Assembly (NCBI RefSeq): GCF_004297405.1
Contig: NZ_SCVC01000011.1
Span: 124,001 to 188,000, forward strand
DNA from: Reyranella sp.
GTDB taxonomy: Bacteria; Pseudomonadota; Alphaproteobacteria; Reyranellales; Reyranellaceae
Length of the DNA stretch: 64,000 bases
Direction of reading: 5' to 3'
Part shown: one piece after another, positions 7,330 through 16,259 of the stretch
How positions within the stretch are numbered: the stretch's first letter is position 1
Layout: every line of letters starts with the position of its first letter
The notes under the pieces: generated by a model
Databases searched by the model: none
Told to the model about the DNA's origin: nothing
Seen by the model: only the letters and a program-made list of their open reading frames with translations
Program-made: the position numbers and the translations under genes

Positions 7330-9644
7330 ACCCGCTCGGGCGTGGCCGGCATGTTGATGTGACGACCACCCAGCGCATCGACGATGGCGTTCATCACCGA
7401 AGGCAGGGAGCCCGCGCAGCCCGCTTCGCCGCATCCCTTGGCGCCGAGCACGTTGGTCTTGGCCGGCACCGAGTGATAGTCGACCTGGAAGAAGGGCGTA
7501 TCGGAGGCACGCGGCAGGGCGTAGTCGGTGAAGCTGCCGGTAAGTGGCTGGCCTTCTTCGCTGTAGACCACGTGCTCGAACATGGCCTGACCGATGCCTT
7601 GCACCACGCCACCATGGCTCTGGCCTTCGACCAGCAGCGGATTGATGACGGTGCCGAAGTCGCCGACCATCGTGTACTTCACGACCTCGATGACGCCGGT
7701 ATCGGGGTCGATCTCGACTTCCGCGACATGTGTGCCGTTGGGAAAAGCCGAGGGCGCTGACTCGTGAACATGGCTGACGTTGAGCGTGTCGGGCACACCC
7801 TCGGGCAGCACCATGCCGCCGCGCAGCTTTTCGGCCAGCTCCATGATGCCGATGCCGCGGTCGGTGCCGACGATGGTGAAGCGGCCCGTCTTGAACTCGA
7901 TGTCGACCGCCGAGGCTTCGAGCGCGACGCCCGCGATCTGCTTGCCCTTGTCGATCACCTTGTCCGACGCTTCGACGATCGCCGCGCCCGACGCCATGAT
8001 CGACTTGGAGCCGCCGGTGCCACCGCCTGCGATCAGCAGGTCGCTGTCACCCTGGATCAGCTTGATCCGATGGAACGGCACGCCGAGCTTCTCGGTCAAC
8101 ACCTGGGCGAAGGCCGACCAATGGCCCTGGCCGTAGTCGAGCGTGCCGGTGATGATCGAGACATCGCCGTTCGGCTCGAAGCGGATGCCGCCCATTTCGT
8201 TGGTGGGTGGCGCCGTCACTTCGAGATAGTCGCCGATGCCCAGTCCACGCAGCTTGCCGCGCGCCGTGCTCTCGGCCTTGCGGGCCGAGAAACCTGCGAC
8301 GTCAGCCAGCTCCAGCGCCTTGTCGAGCAGGATGGTGAATTCGCCGCTGTCGTAGGTCGTGCCCGATGCTGTCTTGTAGGGCATCTCCTCCGGGCGGATA
8401 TGGTTGCGGCGGCGCATCTCGACCTGGTCAATACCCATCTCGCGGGCGGCCGTGTCGATCAGCCGTTCCATGAAATAGTTGGCCTCCGGTCGCCCGGCGC
8501 CACGATAGGCGCCGACTGACGAGGTATGTGTAAAGACGACCTTGGTGGAGACCTCGATCAACGGCGTGCGGTAGATCGCGGCGAGATTGCGGGTGACGCC
8601 CATCGACCCCATCGCGGCACCGACATTGGCGAGATAGGCGCCGAGATTGGCGTAGCCCGAGAGCCGGACCGCGAGGAAGTGGCCATCCTTGTCGAGCGCC
8701 AGCTCGGCATCGAAGTCATGATCGCGGCCATGCTGGTCACTGAGGAAGGCGCCGCTGCGATCGTCGGTCCACTTGACCGGCCGGCCGAGCAGCTTGGAGG
8801 CGTGGAACAAGCCGGCATACTCCGGATAGGGCGAGCCCTTCATGCCGAACGAGCCGCCGACATTGCCGGTGAGGATGCGCATCTGCGCCGGCTTGATGTT
8901 CAGCAGCGCAGCCATCTGGTTCTTGAGGCCGAACGCGCCCTGATTGCCGGCGTAGAGCGTGTAGCGATCGGTCTTGGCATCGTAGTGGCCAGTCGCCGAA
9001 CGTGGCTCCATGGCGCAGACGACGATGCGGTTGCTGATCAAGCGCAGGCGCGTGATGTGGGCGGCCCTGGCAAAGGCCTCGTCGACTTTGCCTGTGTCGC
9101 CATAGTGGAAGTCGACGCCGATGTTGCCCGGCACGTCGTCGAACACCAATGGCGCGCCAGGTTGTGCGGCGGTGCGCGCGTCGGTGACAGCCGGCAGCGA
9201 TTCGATGTCGACCACCACCGCCTCAGCAGCATCGCGCGCTTGCGCCGGTGTTTCGGCGACAACAAAGGCCACTGGATCACCGACGAAGCGCACCTTGTCG
9301 GTGGCGAGCGACGGGCGCACCGGAGTCTTCATGGGGGAGCCGTCGCGATTGGGCACGGGCAGCACCGTCTTCAGCGTGCCGTAGCCTGCAGCCTCGAGAT
9401 CCGCGCCCGTCCAGACACCGAGTACACCCGGCATCGTCTTGGCCTCGGAGATATCGATACCCTTGATCAGCCCGTGTGCCACCTGGCTGCGCACCATCGC
9501 GCAATAGGCCAGACCTTCGAGCTTGATATCGTCGCTGTAACGACCCTGGCCCTGCAGCAGGATCGGGTCTTCCTGGCGCGGCACGGGCTGGCCGACGCCG
9601 AATTTCATCAAATTGAGAGAGTCGGCGGCAAGAGGCGCGTTCAT
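7308..9644 (-). CDS. Xanthine dehydrogenase-family molybdopterin-binding large subunit (aldehyde oxidase type)
   Basis: A 778-residue catalytic subunit that would bind molybdopterin-cytosine-dinucleotide and hydroxylate an aldehyde or N-heterocycle. FGVGQPVPRQEDPILLQGQGRYSDD opens the family's first domain (given here only as a location, residues 15-39). Further markers are the loop SVGAYRGAGRPEA (not the VAYRCSFR of CO dehydrogenase), GTGGSKSIMASGAA, and the C-terminal LGAKGCGEAGCAGS, whose glutamate is the catalytic base. No FAD-binding (CoxM) or 2Fe-2S (CoxS) subunit gene is in the window, so it either borrows partners or works with another electron acceptor. The FAD hydroxylase follows with a 22-base overlap. 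Confidence 0.9.
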   Translation of the reverse strand: MNAPLAADSLNLMKFGVGQPVPRQEDPILLQGQGRYSDDIKLEGLAYCAMVRSQVAHGLIKGIDISEAKTMPGVLGVWTGADLEAAGYGTLKTVLPVPNRDGSPMKTPVRPSLATDKVRFVGDPVAFVVAETPAQARDAAEAVVVDIESLPAVTDARTAAQPGAPLVFDDVPGNIGVDFHYGDTGKVDEAFARAAHITRLRLISNRIVVCAMEPRSATGHYDAKTDRYTLYAGNQGAFGLKNQMAALLNIKPAQMRILTGNVGGSFGMKGSPYPEYAGLFHASKLLGRPVKWTDDRSGAFLSDQHGRDHDFDAELALDKDGHFLAVRLSGYANLGAYLANVGAAMGSMGVTRNLAAIYRTPLIEVSTKVVFTHTSSVGAYRGAGRPEANYFMERLIDTAAREMGIDQVEMRRRNHIRPEEMPYKTASGTTYDSGEFTILLDKALELADVAGFSARKAESTARGKLRGLGIGDYLEVTAPPTNEMGGIRFEPNGDVSIITGTLDYGQGHWSAFAQVLTEKLGVPFHRIKLIQGDSDLLIAGGGTGGSKSIMASGAAIVEASDKVIDKGKQIAGVALEASAVDIEFKTGRFTIVGTDRGIGIMELAEKLRGGMVLPEGVPDTLNVSHVHESAPSAFPNGTHVAEVEIDPDTGVIEVVKYTMVGDFGTVINPLLVEGQSHGGVVQGIGQAMFEHVVYSEEGQPLTGSFTDYALPRASDTPFFQVDYHSVPAKTNVLGAKGCGEAGCAGSLPSVMNAIVDALGGRHINMPATPERVWEVLNS

Positions 9645-9663
9645 GGGTATCCGCTGGAAAGGA

Positions 9664-9675
9664 GGGAAATTTCCC
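9664..9675. promoter_or_regulatory. 12-bp perfect palindrome between divergent genes
   Basis: GGGAAATTTCCC reads the same on both strands and lies in the 78-base gap between the molybdenum hydroxylase large-subunit gene and the divergent hydantoinase B gene. It may be an operator for a dimeric repressor, but the short length and lack of a second copy make this weak. Confidence 0.3.
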
Positions 9676-9722
9676 GCCGATCATAGCGCAGGACCCCGGG
9701 GCGTGTGCTAGTCATTGCTGCC

Positions 9723-11432
9723 ATGTCGAACCTTGCGTCGAACCTCGATCCCGTCACCCTGACCGTCATTCAGAACGGCCTGATCCAGGTCTGCAATGAA
9801 ATGGACCTTGCTTTCGTGCGCGCGGCCTTTTCGCCGGTGATCTCGGAAGGCATGGATCGCTCCGATGGCATCTACGATGCCGCCGATGGCGCGCTTATTG
9901 CACAAGGCGAACTGGGCCTGCCGGTCTTCGTCGGCACGATGCAGTTCTCCACGCGCGCCGTGATCGAACGCGTGAAGAGTCACTATGCCGGCAAGGTCGA
10001 GCTGGGTGACATTTTCATCGTCAATGATCCCTATCTCGGCGGCACGCACCTGATGGATGTGCGGTTCGTGAAGCCGTTTTTCTACAAGGGCGAACTCTTC
10101 GCCTGGTTGGCCAATACAGGTCACTGGCCTGATGTCGGCGGCATGGTGCCCGGTGGCTTTTCGGCGAGCGCGACTGAAGTCGAGCAGGAGGGGCTGCGCC
10201 TCCCGCCGGTGAAGTTCTTCAAGAAGGGTGAGATGGATCAGGAGATCCTGTCGATCATCCTGTCCAACATTCGCATCGCCGATCAGCGCATCGGTGACAT
10301 CAAGGCTCAGGCTGCCGCACTCAGCACGGGCGAGCAACGATTGACCGATCTCGTCGACCGCTACGGCGCCGCTGTCGTGAAAGCTGCGATTGCCGAGATG
10401 CGCCATCGCGCGGAGCGGCAGATGCGCGCCAAGATCGCCGGCATTCCTGACGGCATCTATGAAGGCACTTCCCAGGTCGACAGCGATGGCGTGGTCGATG
10501 AGCCGCTGACGATCTGCATGAAGATCACCAAGAGGGGCGAGGATCTAACCTTCGACATGACGGGATCGAGCCCGCCCTGCCGCGGTCCGATGAACAGCGT
10601 CATCGCCACGACCAAGTCGGCGATCTATCTCGCGGTGAAACACATCTTCCCCGACGTGCCGATCAATGCCGGCACCTTCGAGCCGCTGCACATCATCGAG
10701 CCGGAAGGCACATTCCTTTACGCAAAGTATCCGCGACCGGTGTCGGGGTGTGCCGCCGAGGTGAGCCAACGCATAGCCGAGGCGGTCTTTGCGGCACTCA
10801 CCAAGGCCATTCCTGATCTATTGTTCGCCGCACCTGCCGGTACCTCGGGCAATCTCGGCATTGGCGGCTACGATCCCGAGCGCCAGCGCAACTACATCAT
10901 GTATCTCTTCACGGGCGGCGGTTACGGCGGTTTCCAGGGCGGCGATGGACTCAGCAATGGCTGCTCGACCATCGGTATCTCCAAGATGCCGCCTGTCGAA
11001 GTACTGGAGCAGTTCTATCCTGTGCTGTTCGAGGAATTCTCCCTGCGCGAAGGCTCGGGCGGCGCCGGGGAGTTTCGCGGCGGCTTCGGCATCAATTACG
11101 CGATCAAGCTGCGCCGCGGCGAGGCGCGTGTCTCGATGGTGATGGATCACGGCCGCACCGGCCCGCAGGGCGTACTGGGCGGCAAGGATGGCGGTACGAA
11201 CACCGTGTTGATCGAACAGAGCGGAGTGAGCTACCGGCCGCCGCACCTCTCTAAGGATCAGGATATCGAAATTGGCATCGGCGACGTGGTGCGTGTCTCT
11301 ACGCCGGGCGGCGGCGGCTACGGCGATCCGGCGCGCCGTGCGCCGGCTGCCATCGTTCGTGACGTCGCCCGCGGCTACTACACGGAAGCCGAAGCGCGCG
11401 GAAAATTCGGCCAGGCGCACGCCGCAGAATGA
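9723..11432 (+). CDS. Hydantoinase B / oxoprolinase family protein
   Basis: A 569-residue HyuB-type subunit. Family members act with HyuA in ATP-dependent opening of hydantoin, N-methylhydantoin or 5-oxoproline rings, or in acetone-carboxylase-like complexes. Conserved parts seen are SNLDPVTLTVIQNGLIQVC at the N terminus, FIVNDPYLGGTHLMDVRFVKP, DMTGSSPPCRGPMNSV, and the glycine-rich GSGGAGEFRGGFG and STPGGGGYGDP near the C terminus. ATG at 9723 is preferred over 9705 because the family begins near MSNLASNLDPV. No HyuA gene lies in the window. The stop overlaps the next start as ATGA, placing it at the head of a three-gene coupled operon. Confidence 0.88.
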   Translation: MSNLASNLDPVTLTVIQNGLIQVCNEMDLAFVRAAFSPVISEGMDRSDGIYDAADGALIAQGELGLPVFVGTMQFSTRAVIERVKSHYAGKVELGDIFIVNDPYLGGTHLMDVRFVKPFFYKGELFAWLANTGHWPDVGGMVPGGFSASATEVEQEGLRLPPVKFFKKGEMDQEILSIILSNIRIADQRIGDIKAQAAALSTGEQRLTDLVDRYGAAVVKAAIAEMRHRAERQMRAKIAGIPDGIYEGTSQVDSDGVVDEPLTICMKITKRGEDLTFDMTGSSPPCRGPMNSVIATTKSAIYLAVKHIFPDVPINAGTFEPLHIIEPEGTFLYAKYPRPVSGCAAEVSQRIAEAVFAALTKAIPDLLFAAPAGTSGNLGIGGYDPERQRNYIMYLFTGGGYGGFQGGDGLSNGCSTIGISKMPPVEVLEQFYPVLFEEFSLREGSGGAGEFRGGFGINYAIKLRRGEARVSMVMDHGRTGPQGVLGGKDGGTNTVLIEQSGVSYRPPHLSKDQDIEIGIGDVVRVSTPGGGGYGDPARRAPAAIVRDVARGYYTEAEARGKFGQAHAAE

Positions 11433-11956
11433 CCCAGTTCAGGCGTTCGTTCCTCGCGCTGCCGGCGCTGCTGGCGGCTGGTGACGCTGCCGCGCAGCTC
11501 GCGACCTGGTATCCACTCGAAGGCGCCGACAAGTCGTTCTTCGTCGAGATGCCTGGCGCACCGATATACAAGATCCTCGACACGGCATCGCCCGGTGGCA
11601 CGCCGTTCGCCTATCACTCCTACAGTCTCGAATATCGGCGCCTTTCCTTCGTGGCGCAGACCGCGCTCTATCCTGCCGATGTCGATGTGCGTCAGCCCAG
11701 GCTCAATCTCCAATCCGTACTCGACGATCGCGCGCAGCGCCTGGCAGGCGGCAAGTGGACCCAGGTCGACTGGAAATCCCTGCAGGGCGCACCGGCCGTC
11801 GAATCGACCGGGCCGCTGGCCGGTGGCAATGCGCTGCGGCAGCTCGTTGTGTTGAAAGGCCGTCGCTACGTGTCGCTGGGCTACATGGCGCCGGCCGACG
11901 CCATGCGGGCGCCGGAGGCCGAACGTTTCTTCCGCTCATTGAGACTGCTGTCATGA
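11429..11956 (+). CDS. Exported protein of unknown function, between hydantoinase B and asparaginase
   Basis: 175 residues starting with a signal peptide (MTQFRRSFLALPALLAAG, likely cleaved near AAAQ), so the mature protein should be periplasmic. The rest has the pattern WYPLEGADKSFFVEMPG ... PFAYHSYSLEYRRLSFVA ... AERFFRSLRLLS, which looks like a small beta-rich fold. I do not recognise a named family. It overlaps hydantoinase B by ATGA at its start and asparaginase by ATGA at its end, so it is made with both and may serve amide or cyclic-imide use, for example by binding the substrate. That role is inference from position. Confidence 0.75.
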   Translation: MTQFRRSFLALPALLAAGDAAAQLATWYPLEGADKSFFVEMPGAPIYKILDTASPGGTPFAYHSYSLEYRRLSFVAQTALYPADVDVRQPRLNLQSVLDDRAQRLAGGKWTQVDWKSLQGAPAVESTGPLAGGNALRQLVVLKGRRYVSLGYMAPADAMRAPEAERFFRSLRLLS

Positions 11957-12975
11957 CATTGCCGCGTATTCACATCCTGGCACTGGGTGGAACCATTGCC
12001 ACACGCCCAGATGCTTCCGGCGCCATGCAGATGGGGTTAGGTGCCGACGATCTGGTGGCCGCTGTTCCGCTGCTCGCCCAGCTCGCGGATATCCGCGCCG
12101 AGACGGTATCGCGCGTCGGCAGCCATTCGCTGTCGTTCGATCAGCTTCATGCGCTCGCGGCGAAGATCAAGGCGCTCGATGTCGATGGCGTGATTGTCAC
12201 GCAAGGCACCGACACGCTCGAGGAAACGGGCTTCCTGCTCGACCTGCTGGTCGAACGCGACATCCCCGTGATCGTGACGGCGGCGATGCGCAATCCCGCG
12301 CTGACCTCGCCCGACGGTCCCGGCAATCTGCTGGCGGCCGTGCGCGTGGCCTGTGATCCCTGGGTGCGTGCCCATGCCAAGGCGCTGGGCGTGATCGCCG
12401 TGATGCTGGACGAAGTCTATGCCGCGAGCGACGTGCTGAAGATCCATCCGACGCGGCTGAATGCTTTTGCTTCACCACAGACAGGGCCGCTGGCGGCGCT
12501 GGTCGAGGATCGCGTGGTGCCGCTGTCGCTGCCCGTGCGTGCACCGGTCGAAGCCGCCCGCAGGCGGCTCGGCGCGTTGACCGATATCGGTCGAGAACAG
12601 CCCGTGGCCTTGCTGTGGATGGCGCTCGACGAGCCGGGCTATCTTCTGGAGGTATTGGTCGATCACCGCGACCAGCTCGGCTATCGCGGCATCGTGCTGG
12701 CGGCAATGGGCGGGGGGCATGTGCCAGAACGGATTGCGCCGCTGCTTACGCAACTCGCCGAGATCGTGCCGGTGGTCGTGTCGCCGCGCGCGGGTGGCGG
12801 GCCGCTGTTGCAGCAGACCTATGGCGGGCCGAGTTCGGAGATCGCTTTACGCAAGGCCGGGCTCATCTGGGGCGGGCGTCTCAATCCCCTGAAGGCGCGC
12901 GTGCTGCTTGAGACCTGCCTGCGCGCCGGCCTGGACCGGCCGGCGATCGTCGACGTCTTCGACGCCTGGGCTTAG
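11953..12975 (+). CDS. Asparaginase-family amidohydrolase
   Basis: 340 residues of the asparaginase/glutaminase fold, hydrolysing asparagine or a related amide to acid and ammonia. The first active-site threonine is in ILALGGTIAT (Thr14) and the second in VTQGTDTLEETG (Thr86-Asp87). SPRAGGGPLLQQTYGG marks the C-terminal domain. There is no signal peptide, so it is cytosolic. The ATG at 11953 overlaps the stop of the exported protein (ATGA) and gives the normal family length. With hydantoinase B and a periplasmic protein in one operon, the natural substrate may be an N-carbamoyl or cyclic-amide breakdown product rather than asparagine; this is inference. Confidence 0.88.
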   Translation: MTLPRIHILALGGTIATRPDASGAMQMGLGADDLVAAVPLLAQLADIRAETVSRVGSHSLSFDQLHALAAKIKALDVDGVIVTQGTDTLEETGFLLDLLVERDIPVIVTAAMRNPALTSPDGPGNLLAAVRVACDPWVRAHAKALGVIAVMLDEVYAASDVLKIHPTRLNAFASPQTGPLAALVEDRVVPLSLPVRAPVEAARRRLGALTDIGREQPVALLWMALDEPGYLLEVLVDHRDQLGYRGIVLAAMGGGHVPERIAPLLTQLAEIVPVVVSPRAGGGPLLQQTYGGPSSEIALRKAGLIWGGRLNPLKARVLLETCLRAGLDRPAIVDVFDAWA

Positions 12976-12985
12976 GGCCGCGGGA

Positions 12986-13363
12986 CTAGACGCGCGCCTG
13001 CTTCGCTTCGGCGAAGCCGTGCATGCCCATATGCCACTGCAGCGCGACGATCGTGCCTTTGATCGGCTGCAGGAGGCCGACGGACAGGCCGATTACCAGC
13101 GGCGTCCATACGATGGCGTGTAGCCAGTAGGACGGCATGTAAGCGATCTCTATGAACATCGCGAGCGGCACGATCAGGTGGCCGACCAGGAAGATCGTCA
13201 GATAGGCGGGGAAGTCGTCGGCGCGATGATGGTGCAGGTCCTCGCCGCAGACATTGCAGCGGTCGGCAACCTTCACGAAGGCGCGAAACAGGCGGCCCTC
13301 GCCGCAGGCCGGGCAGCGTCCGCGAAAGCCGCGCCACAGATAGAGACCGCCTTTGCCGGGCAT
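12986..13363 (-). CDS. DUF983 membrane protein with zinc-ribbon N terminus
   Basis: 125 residues. The N-terminal CPACGEGRLFRAFVKVADRC followed by NVCG supplies two CxxC pairs characteristic of DUF983, and two hydrophobic segments follow (about residues 52-75 and 80-102). The function of this family is unknown. The start is at 13363, not further upstream, because GGAGGA sits seven bases before that ATG. It is convergent with asparaginase (10-base gap) and divergent from the MocR regulator at 13439, with a palindrome in the 75-base gap that may regulate both. Confidence 0.85.
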   Translation of the reverse strand: MPGKGGLYLWRGFRGRCPACGEGRLFRAFVKVADRCNVCGEDLHHHRADDFPAYLTIFLVGHLIVPLAMFIEIAYMPSYWLHAIVWTPLVIGLSVGLLQPIKGTIVALQWHMGMHGFAEAKQARV

Positions 13364-13388
13364 TTTGTCCTCCTCCAGTTCGGTGTCT

Positions 13389-13414
13389 TGTATGTCCATA
13401 CGGATGGGCATACA
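13389..13414. promoter_or_regulatory. Candidate MocR operator between divergent DUF983 and MocR genes
   Basis: TGTATGTCC (13389-13397) and GGGCATACA (13406-13414) form an inverted repeat with eight of nine positions matching and an eight-base spacer. The same stretch also contains a near-direct repeat, TCCATAC then GGCATAC. It sits in the only non-coding space between the two genes, where a MocR-type protein commonly controls itself and its neighbour. Binding is inferred. Confidence 0.45.
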
Positions 13415-13438
13415 TTCAAGCCTGTGTAGGAGAATTGT

Positions 13439-14812
13439 ATGGATTGGAACCCTACAATCGACATTGCGGACGGGCCAGTTTATGAGGGCATCGTCGAAGC
13501 CCTGGATCGGGATATCACGTCGGGTCGCCTTCATCGGGGGCAGCGCCTGCCGACCCATCGCGCGCTGGCGCGGACCTTGGGGGTCGATCTCACCACGGTT
13601 ACGCGCGCCTATAACGAAGCGCGACGGCGCGGCCTGACCGACGCTAGGGTTGGGCAGGGCACATTCGTGGCGGAGAGCCGGTCGCGGCCGGCGCGGGCCG
13701 CCGCTGGCATCGCCATCGATCTTTCGATGAACCTGCCGCCGCAGCCGATCGAGGCCGATCTCGAAGGCCGCATCGCGCGCGGGCTTGCGGCACTCCAGCA
13801 CGACCATGGCTTCTCCGAATTCCTGAACTACCAGTATGCCGGCGGCAGCGACGCGGACCGGAGCACGGCGGCGCAATGGTTGCGTCGCCGCGTGCGCACG
13901 TCCGAGGCCGACAGGCTGCTGGTGGCGCCGGGAACGCAGACAGCGCTCACGGCTCTACTGCTTGCAACGACGAGCCCTGGCGATGTCGTGCTCGTCGATC
14001 GGCTCACGTATCCGGGATTCAAAACGGCGGCGGCAGCACTCGGTGTGCGCCTGGTCGGTGTCGAAGCAGACGAGGAGGGGATGATCCCGGAGGCGTTGGC
14101 GGAAGCCGCCCAACGTCATCGCGCGAAGGCCGTCTATCTCATCCCGACCATGCACAATCCGACGGCGGTCACCATCGGATCGTCCCGCCGTGAAGCGCTC
14201 GCCGCGACAATCCGCCGATACGACCTTCTGCTCTTCGAAGATGATGCCTATGGCAGCTTCGATCCGAAGGTGCAGCCGATCGCCGTGCTGATCCCGGAAC
14301 GCAGTTATCTCGCCGTGAGCCTGTCCAAGTGCATCGCGCCGGGCCTGCGTGTGTCGTTTCTGCTGACGCCGGATCGTGCGGCGGCAGCCGCACTTGCCAA
14401 TGCGATGCGCACAGTGGTGCAGATGCCGGTGCCCATGATGGTCGCGTTGGTCATGCGTTGGCTTGTGGACGGAAGCGCCGACGCGATCGTGTCGGCTGTC
14501 GCGACCGAAGCTGCGGCGAGGCAGCGGCTGGCAGCAAAGGCGCTTTCAGGGTACAATTATCGCGCGCATCCCAAAGGGCTTCACGTCTGGTTGGCGCTGC
14601 CCCCGGCATGGACCCGAGCGGAGTTCGCCGCGCATATACAGCGACAGGGGCTTGCCGTGGTCACCAGCGACAGCTTCAGCGTCGACGACCATCCCGAACA
14701 CGCCATTCGCATCGCGCTCGGTGCGGCACGCAGCCGCTCTGACCTCGTCGTCGCTCTTGATCTGTTGACGACAGCATTGCGCTCACCGACTTATGCGTCG
14801 CGCATCGTCTGA
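13439..14812 (+). CDS. MocR/PdxR-type regulator: GntR winged helix fused to PLP aminotransferase-like domain
   Basis: 457 residues. Residues 1-80 form a GntR winged helix (GQRLPTHRALARTLGVDLTTVTRAYNEARRRGL). The remainder is a fold-type-I aminotransferase domain that binds pyridoxal phosphate as effector; the Schiff-base lysine is in SLSKCIAPGLR near residue 297, and VLVDRLTYPGFK and IPTMHNPTAVT are the usual cofactor-pocket segments. It is probably a regulator, not an enzyme. Only 26 bases separate it from cydA on the same strand, so it may control or be co-transcribed with the cytochrome bd operon. A palindrome lies upstream. Confidence 0.9.
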   Translation: MDWNPTIDIADGPVYEGIVEALDRDITSGRLHRGQRLPTHRALARTLGVDLTTVTRAYNEARRRGLTDARVGQGTFVAESRSRPARAAAGIAIDLSMNLPPQPIEADLEGRIARGLAALQHDHGFSEFLNYQYAGGSDADRSTAAQWLRRRVRTSEADRLLVAPGTQTALTALLLATTSPGDVVLVDRLTYPGFKTAAAALGVRLVGVEADEEGMIPEALAEAAQRHRAKAVYLIPTMHNPTAVTIGSSRREALAATIRRYDLLLFEDDAYGSFDPKVQPIAVLIPERSYLAVSLSKCIAPGLRVSFLLTPDRAAAAALANAMRTVVQMPVPMMVALVMRWLVDGSADAIVSAVATEAAARQRLAAKALSGYNYRAHPKGLHVWLALPPAWTRAEFAAHIQRQGLAVVTSDSFSVDDHPEHAIRIALGAARSRSDLVVALDLLTTALRSPTYASRIV

Positions 14813-14838
14813 GGCGATCTACCGCCAAGGAGAACATC

Positions 14839-16257
14839 ATGTTCGAATCCTTCGATGCAGTCTTTCTCGCAAGACTGCAGTTCGCCTTCACGGTGTCGTT
14901 CCATTTCATCTTTCCGTCATTCTCGATCGGACTTGCGAGCTATCTGGCGGTACTTGAAGCGCTGTGGCTGTGGACGGGCCGCTCGGTCTATCTCGACCTC
15001 TTCAAATACTGGCTGAAGATTTTCGCGCTCACCTTCGGCATGGGCGTCGTGTCGGGCATCGTCATGTCCTACCAGTTCGGCACCAACTGGTCGGTCTTCT
15101 CCGACAAGGCGGGGCCGGTGATCGGGCCGCTGATGGCTTACGAGGTGCTGACAGCCTTCTTCCTCGAGGCAGGATTCCTGGGCGTCATGCTGTTCGGCAT
15201 GAACAGGGTCGGCAAGTCACTGCATTTCACGGCCACGCTCGCGGTCGCGGTGGGCACGTTCATCTCCGCTTTTTGGATTCTGTCGGCCAATAGCTGGATG
15301 CAGACGCCGACTGGCCATGCGATCAGCGCTTCCGGCCAGTTCGTGCCGGAGGACTGGTGGGCCATCATCTTCAATCCGTCCTTCCCCTATCGTCTCGTCC
15401 ATACGGTGTTCGCGGCCTATCTGACGACGGCATTGGTGGTTGGTGGCGTTGGAGCGTGGCACCTCCTGCGTGAGCGTACCAATGAAGGCGCACGCGTCAT
15501 GTTCTCCATGGCGATGGGCATGATTACCGTCGTCGCGCCGTTGCAGATCTTCGCGGGCGATCAGCACGGGCTGAACACGCTGGAGCATCAGCCAGTCAAA
15601 GTCATGGCCATGGAGGGCCACTTCAAGAACTACCCTGATGGCGCGCCGCTGGTACTGTTCGGCTGGCCCGATCAGGCAGCGGGCGAGATGAAGTACTCGG
15701 TGGAGATTCCGAAAGCGTCGTCGCTGATCCTGAAGCACGCCTGGGATGCGCCGCTCAAGGGGTTCGAATCGGTCGATCGCAAGGATTGGCCACCAATAGC
15801 CGTCGTGTTCTGGTCCTTCCGCATCATGGTCGGCCTCGGCATGCTGATGCTGGCGCTGGCTGCCTACAGCCTGCTCGCGCGTGTCCGTAAGCGGCTTTAC
15901 GACTGGACCTGGCTGCATCGCTTCGCTCTCGCCATGGGACCGGCTGGGTTCGTGGCCGTGATCGCAGGTTGGGTGACGACCGAGGTCGGACGCCAGCCCT
16001 TCACGGTCTATGGGCTGCTGCGTACGGTCGATTCCGCTTCGCCACTCGCTGCGCCAGCCGTCGGTGCGTCGCTGCTGGCCTTCGTCGTCGTTTACTTCAT
16101 CGTCTTCGGTGCAGGCGTCTATTACATCCTGAAGCTGATGAGCCATTCGCCCCATCGCGGCGAGGAGGGGCCGGAGCGTGGCCAGCCGGTGCGCGCTGCT
16201 GGTATCACGCCGGCACCCGCGGTTGCTGAATCGATTGCCGGCGGCAAGGAGGCCTGA
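14839..16257 (+). CDS. cydA: Cytochrome bd-type quinol oxidase subunit I (CydA/CioA)
   Basis: 472-residue integral membrane subunit that oxidises quinol and carries the haems. His22 in FTVSFHFIFPSFSIG is the haem ligand of the oxygen-reducing site, QTPTGHAI and DQHGLNTLEHQPVKVMAMEGH are conserved, and GWVTTEVGRQPFTVYG near residue 380 is the GRQP quinol signature. The periplasmic Q loop is short, the form linked to cyanide-insensitive CIO oxidases. An AAGGAGAA ribosome site precedes the ATG. Two bases separate it from cydB. The tail after residue 445 is charged and low in complexity. Confidence 0.96.
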   Translation: MFESFDAVFLARLQFAFTVSFHFIFPSFSIGLASYLAVLEALWLWTGRSVYLDLFKYWLKIFALTFGMGVVSGIVMSYQFGTNWSVFSDKAGPVIGPLMAYEVLTAFFLEAGFLGVMLFGMNRVGKSLHFTATLAVAVGTFISAFWILSANSWMQTPTGHAISASGQFVPEDWWAIIFNPSFPYRLVHTVFAAYLTTALVVGGVGAWHLLRERTNEGARVMFSMAMGMITVVAPLQIFAGDQHGLNTLEHQPVKVMAMEGHFKNYPDGAPLVLFGWPDQAAGEMKYSVEIPKASSLILKHAWDAPLKGFESVDRKDWPPIAVVFWSFRIMVGLGMLMLALAAYSLLARVRKRLYDWTWLHRFALAMGPAGFVAVIAGWVTTEVGRQPFTVYGLLRTVDSASPLAAPAVGASLLAFVVVYFIVFGAGVYYILKLMSHSPHRGEEGPERGQPVRAAGITPAPAVAESIAGGKEA

Positions 16258-16259
16258 TC

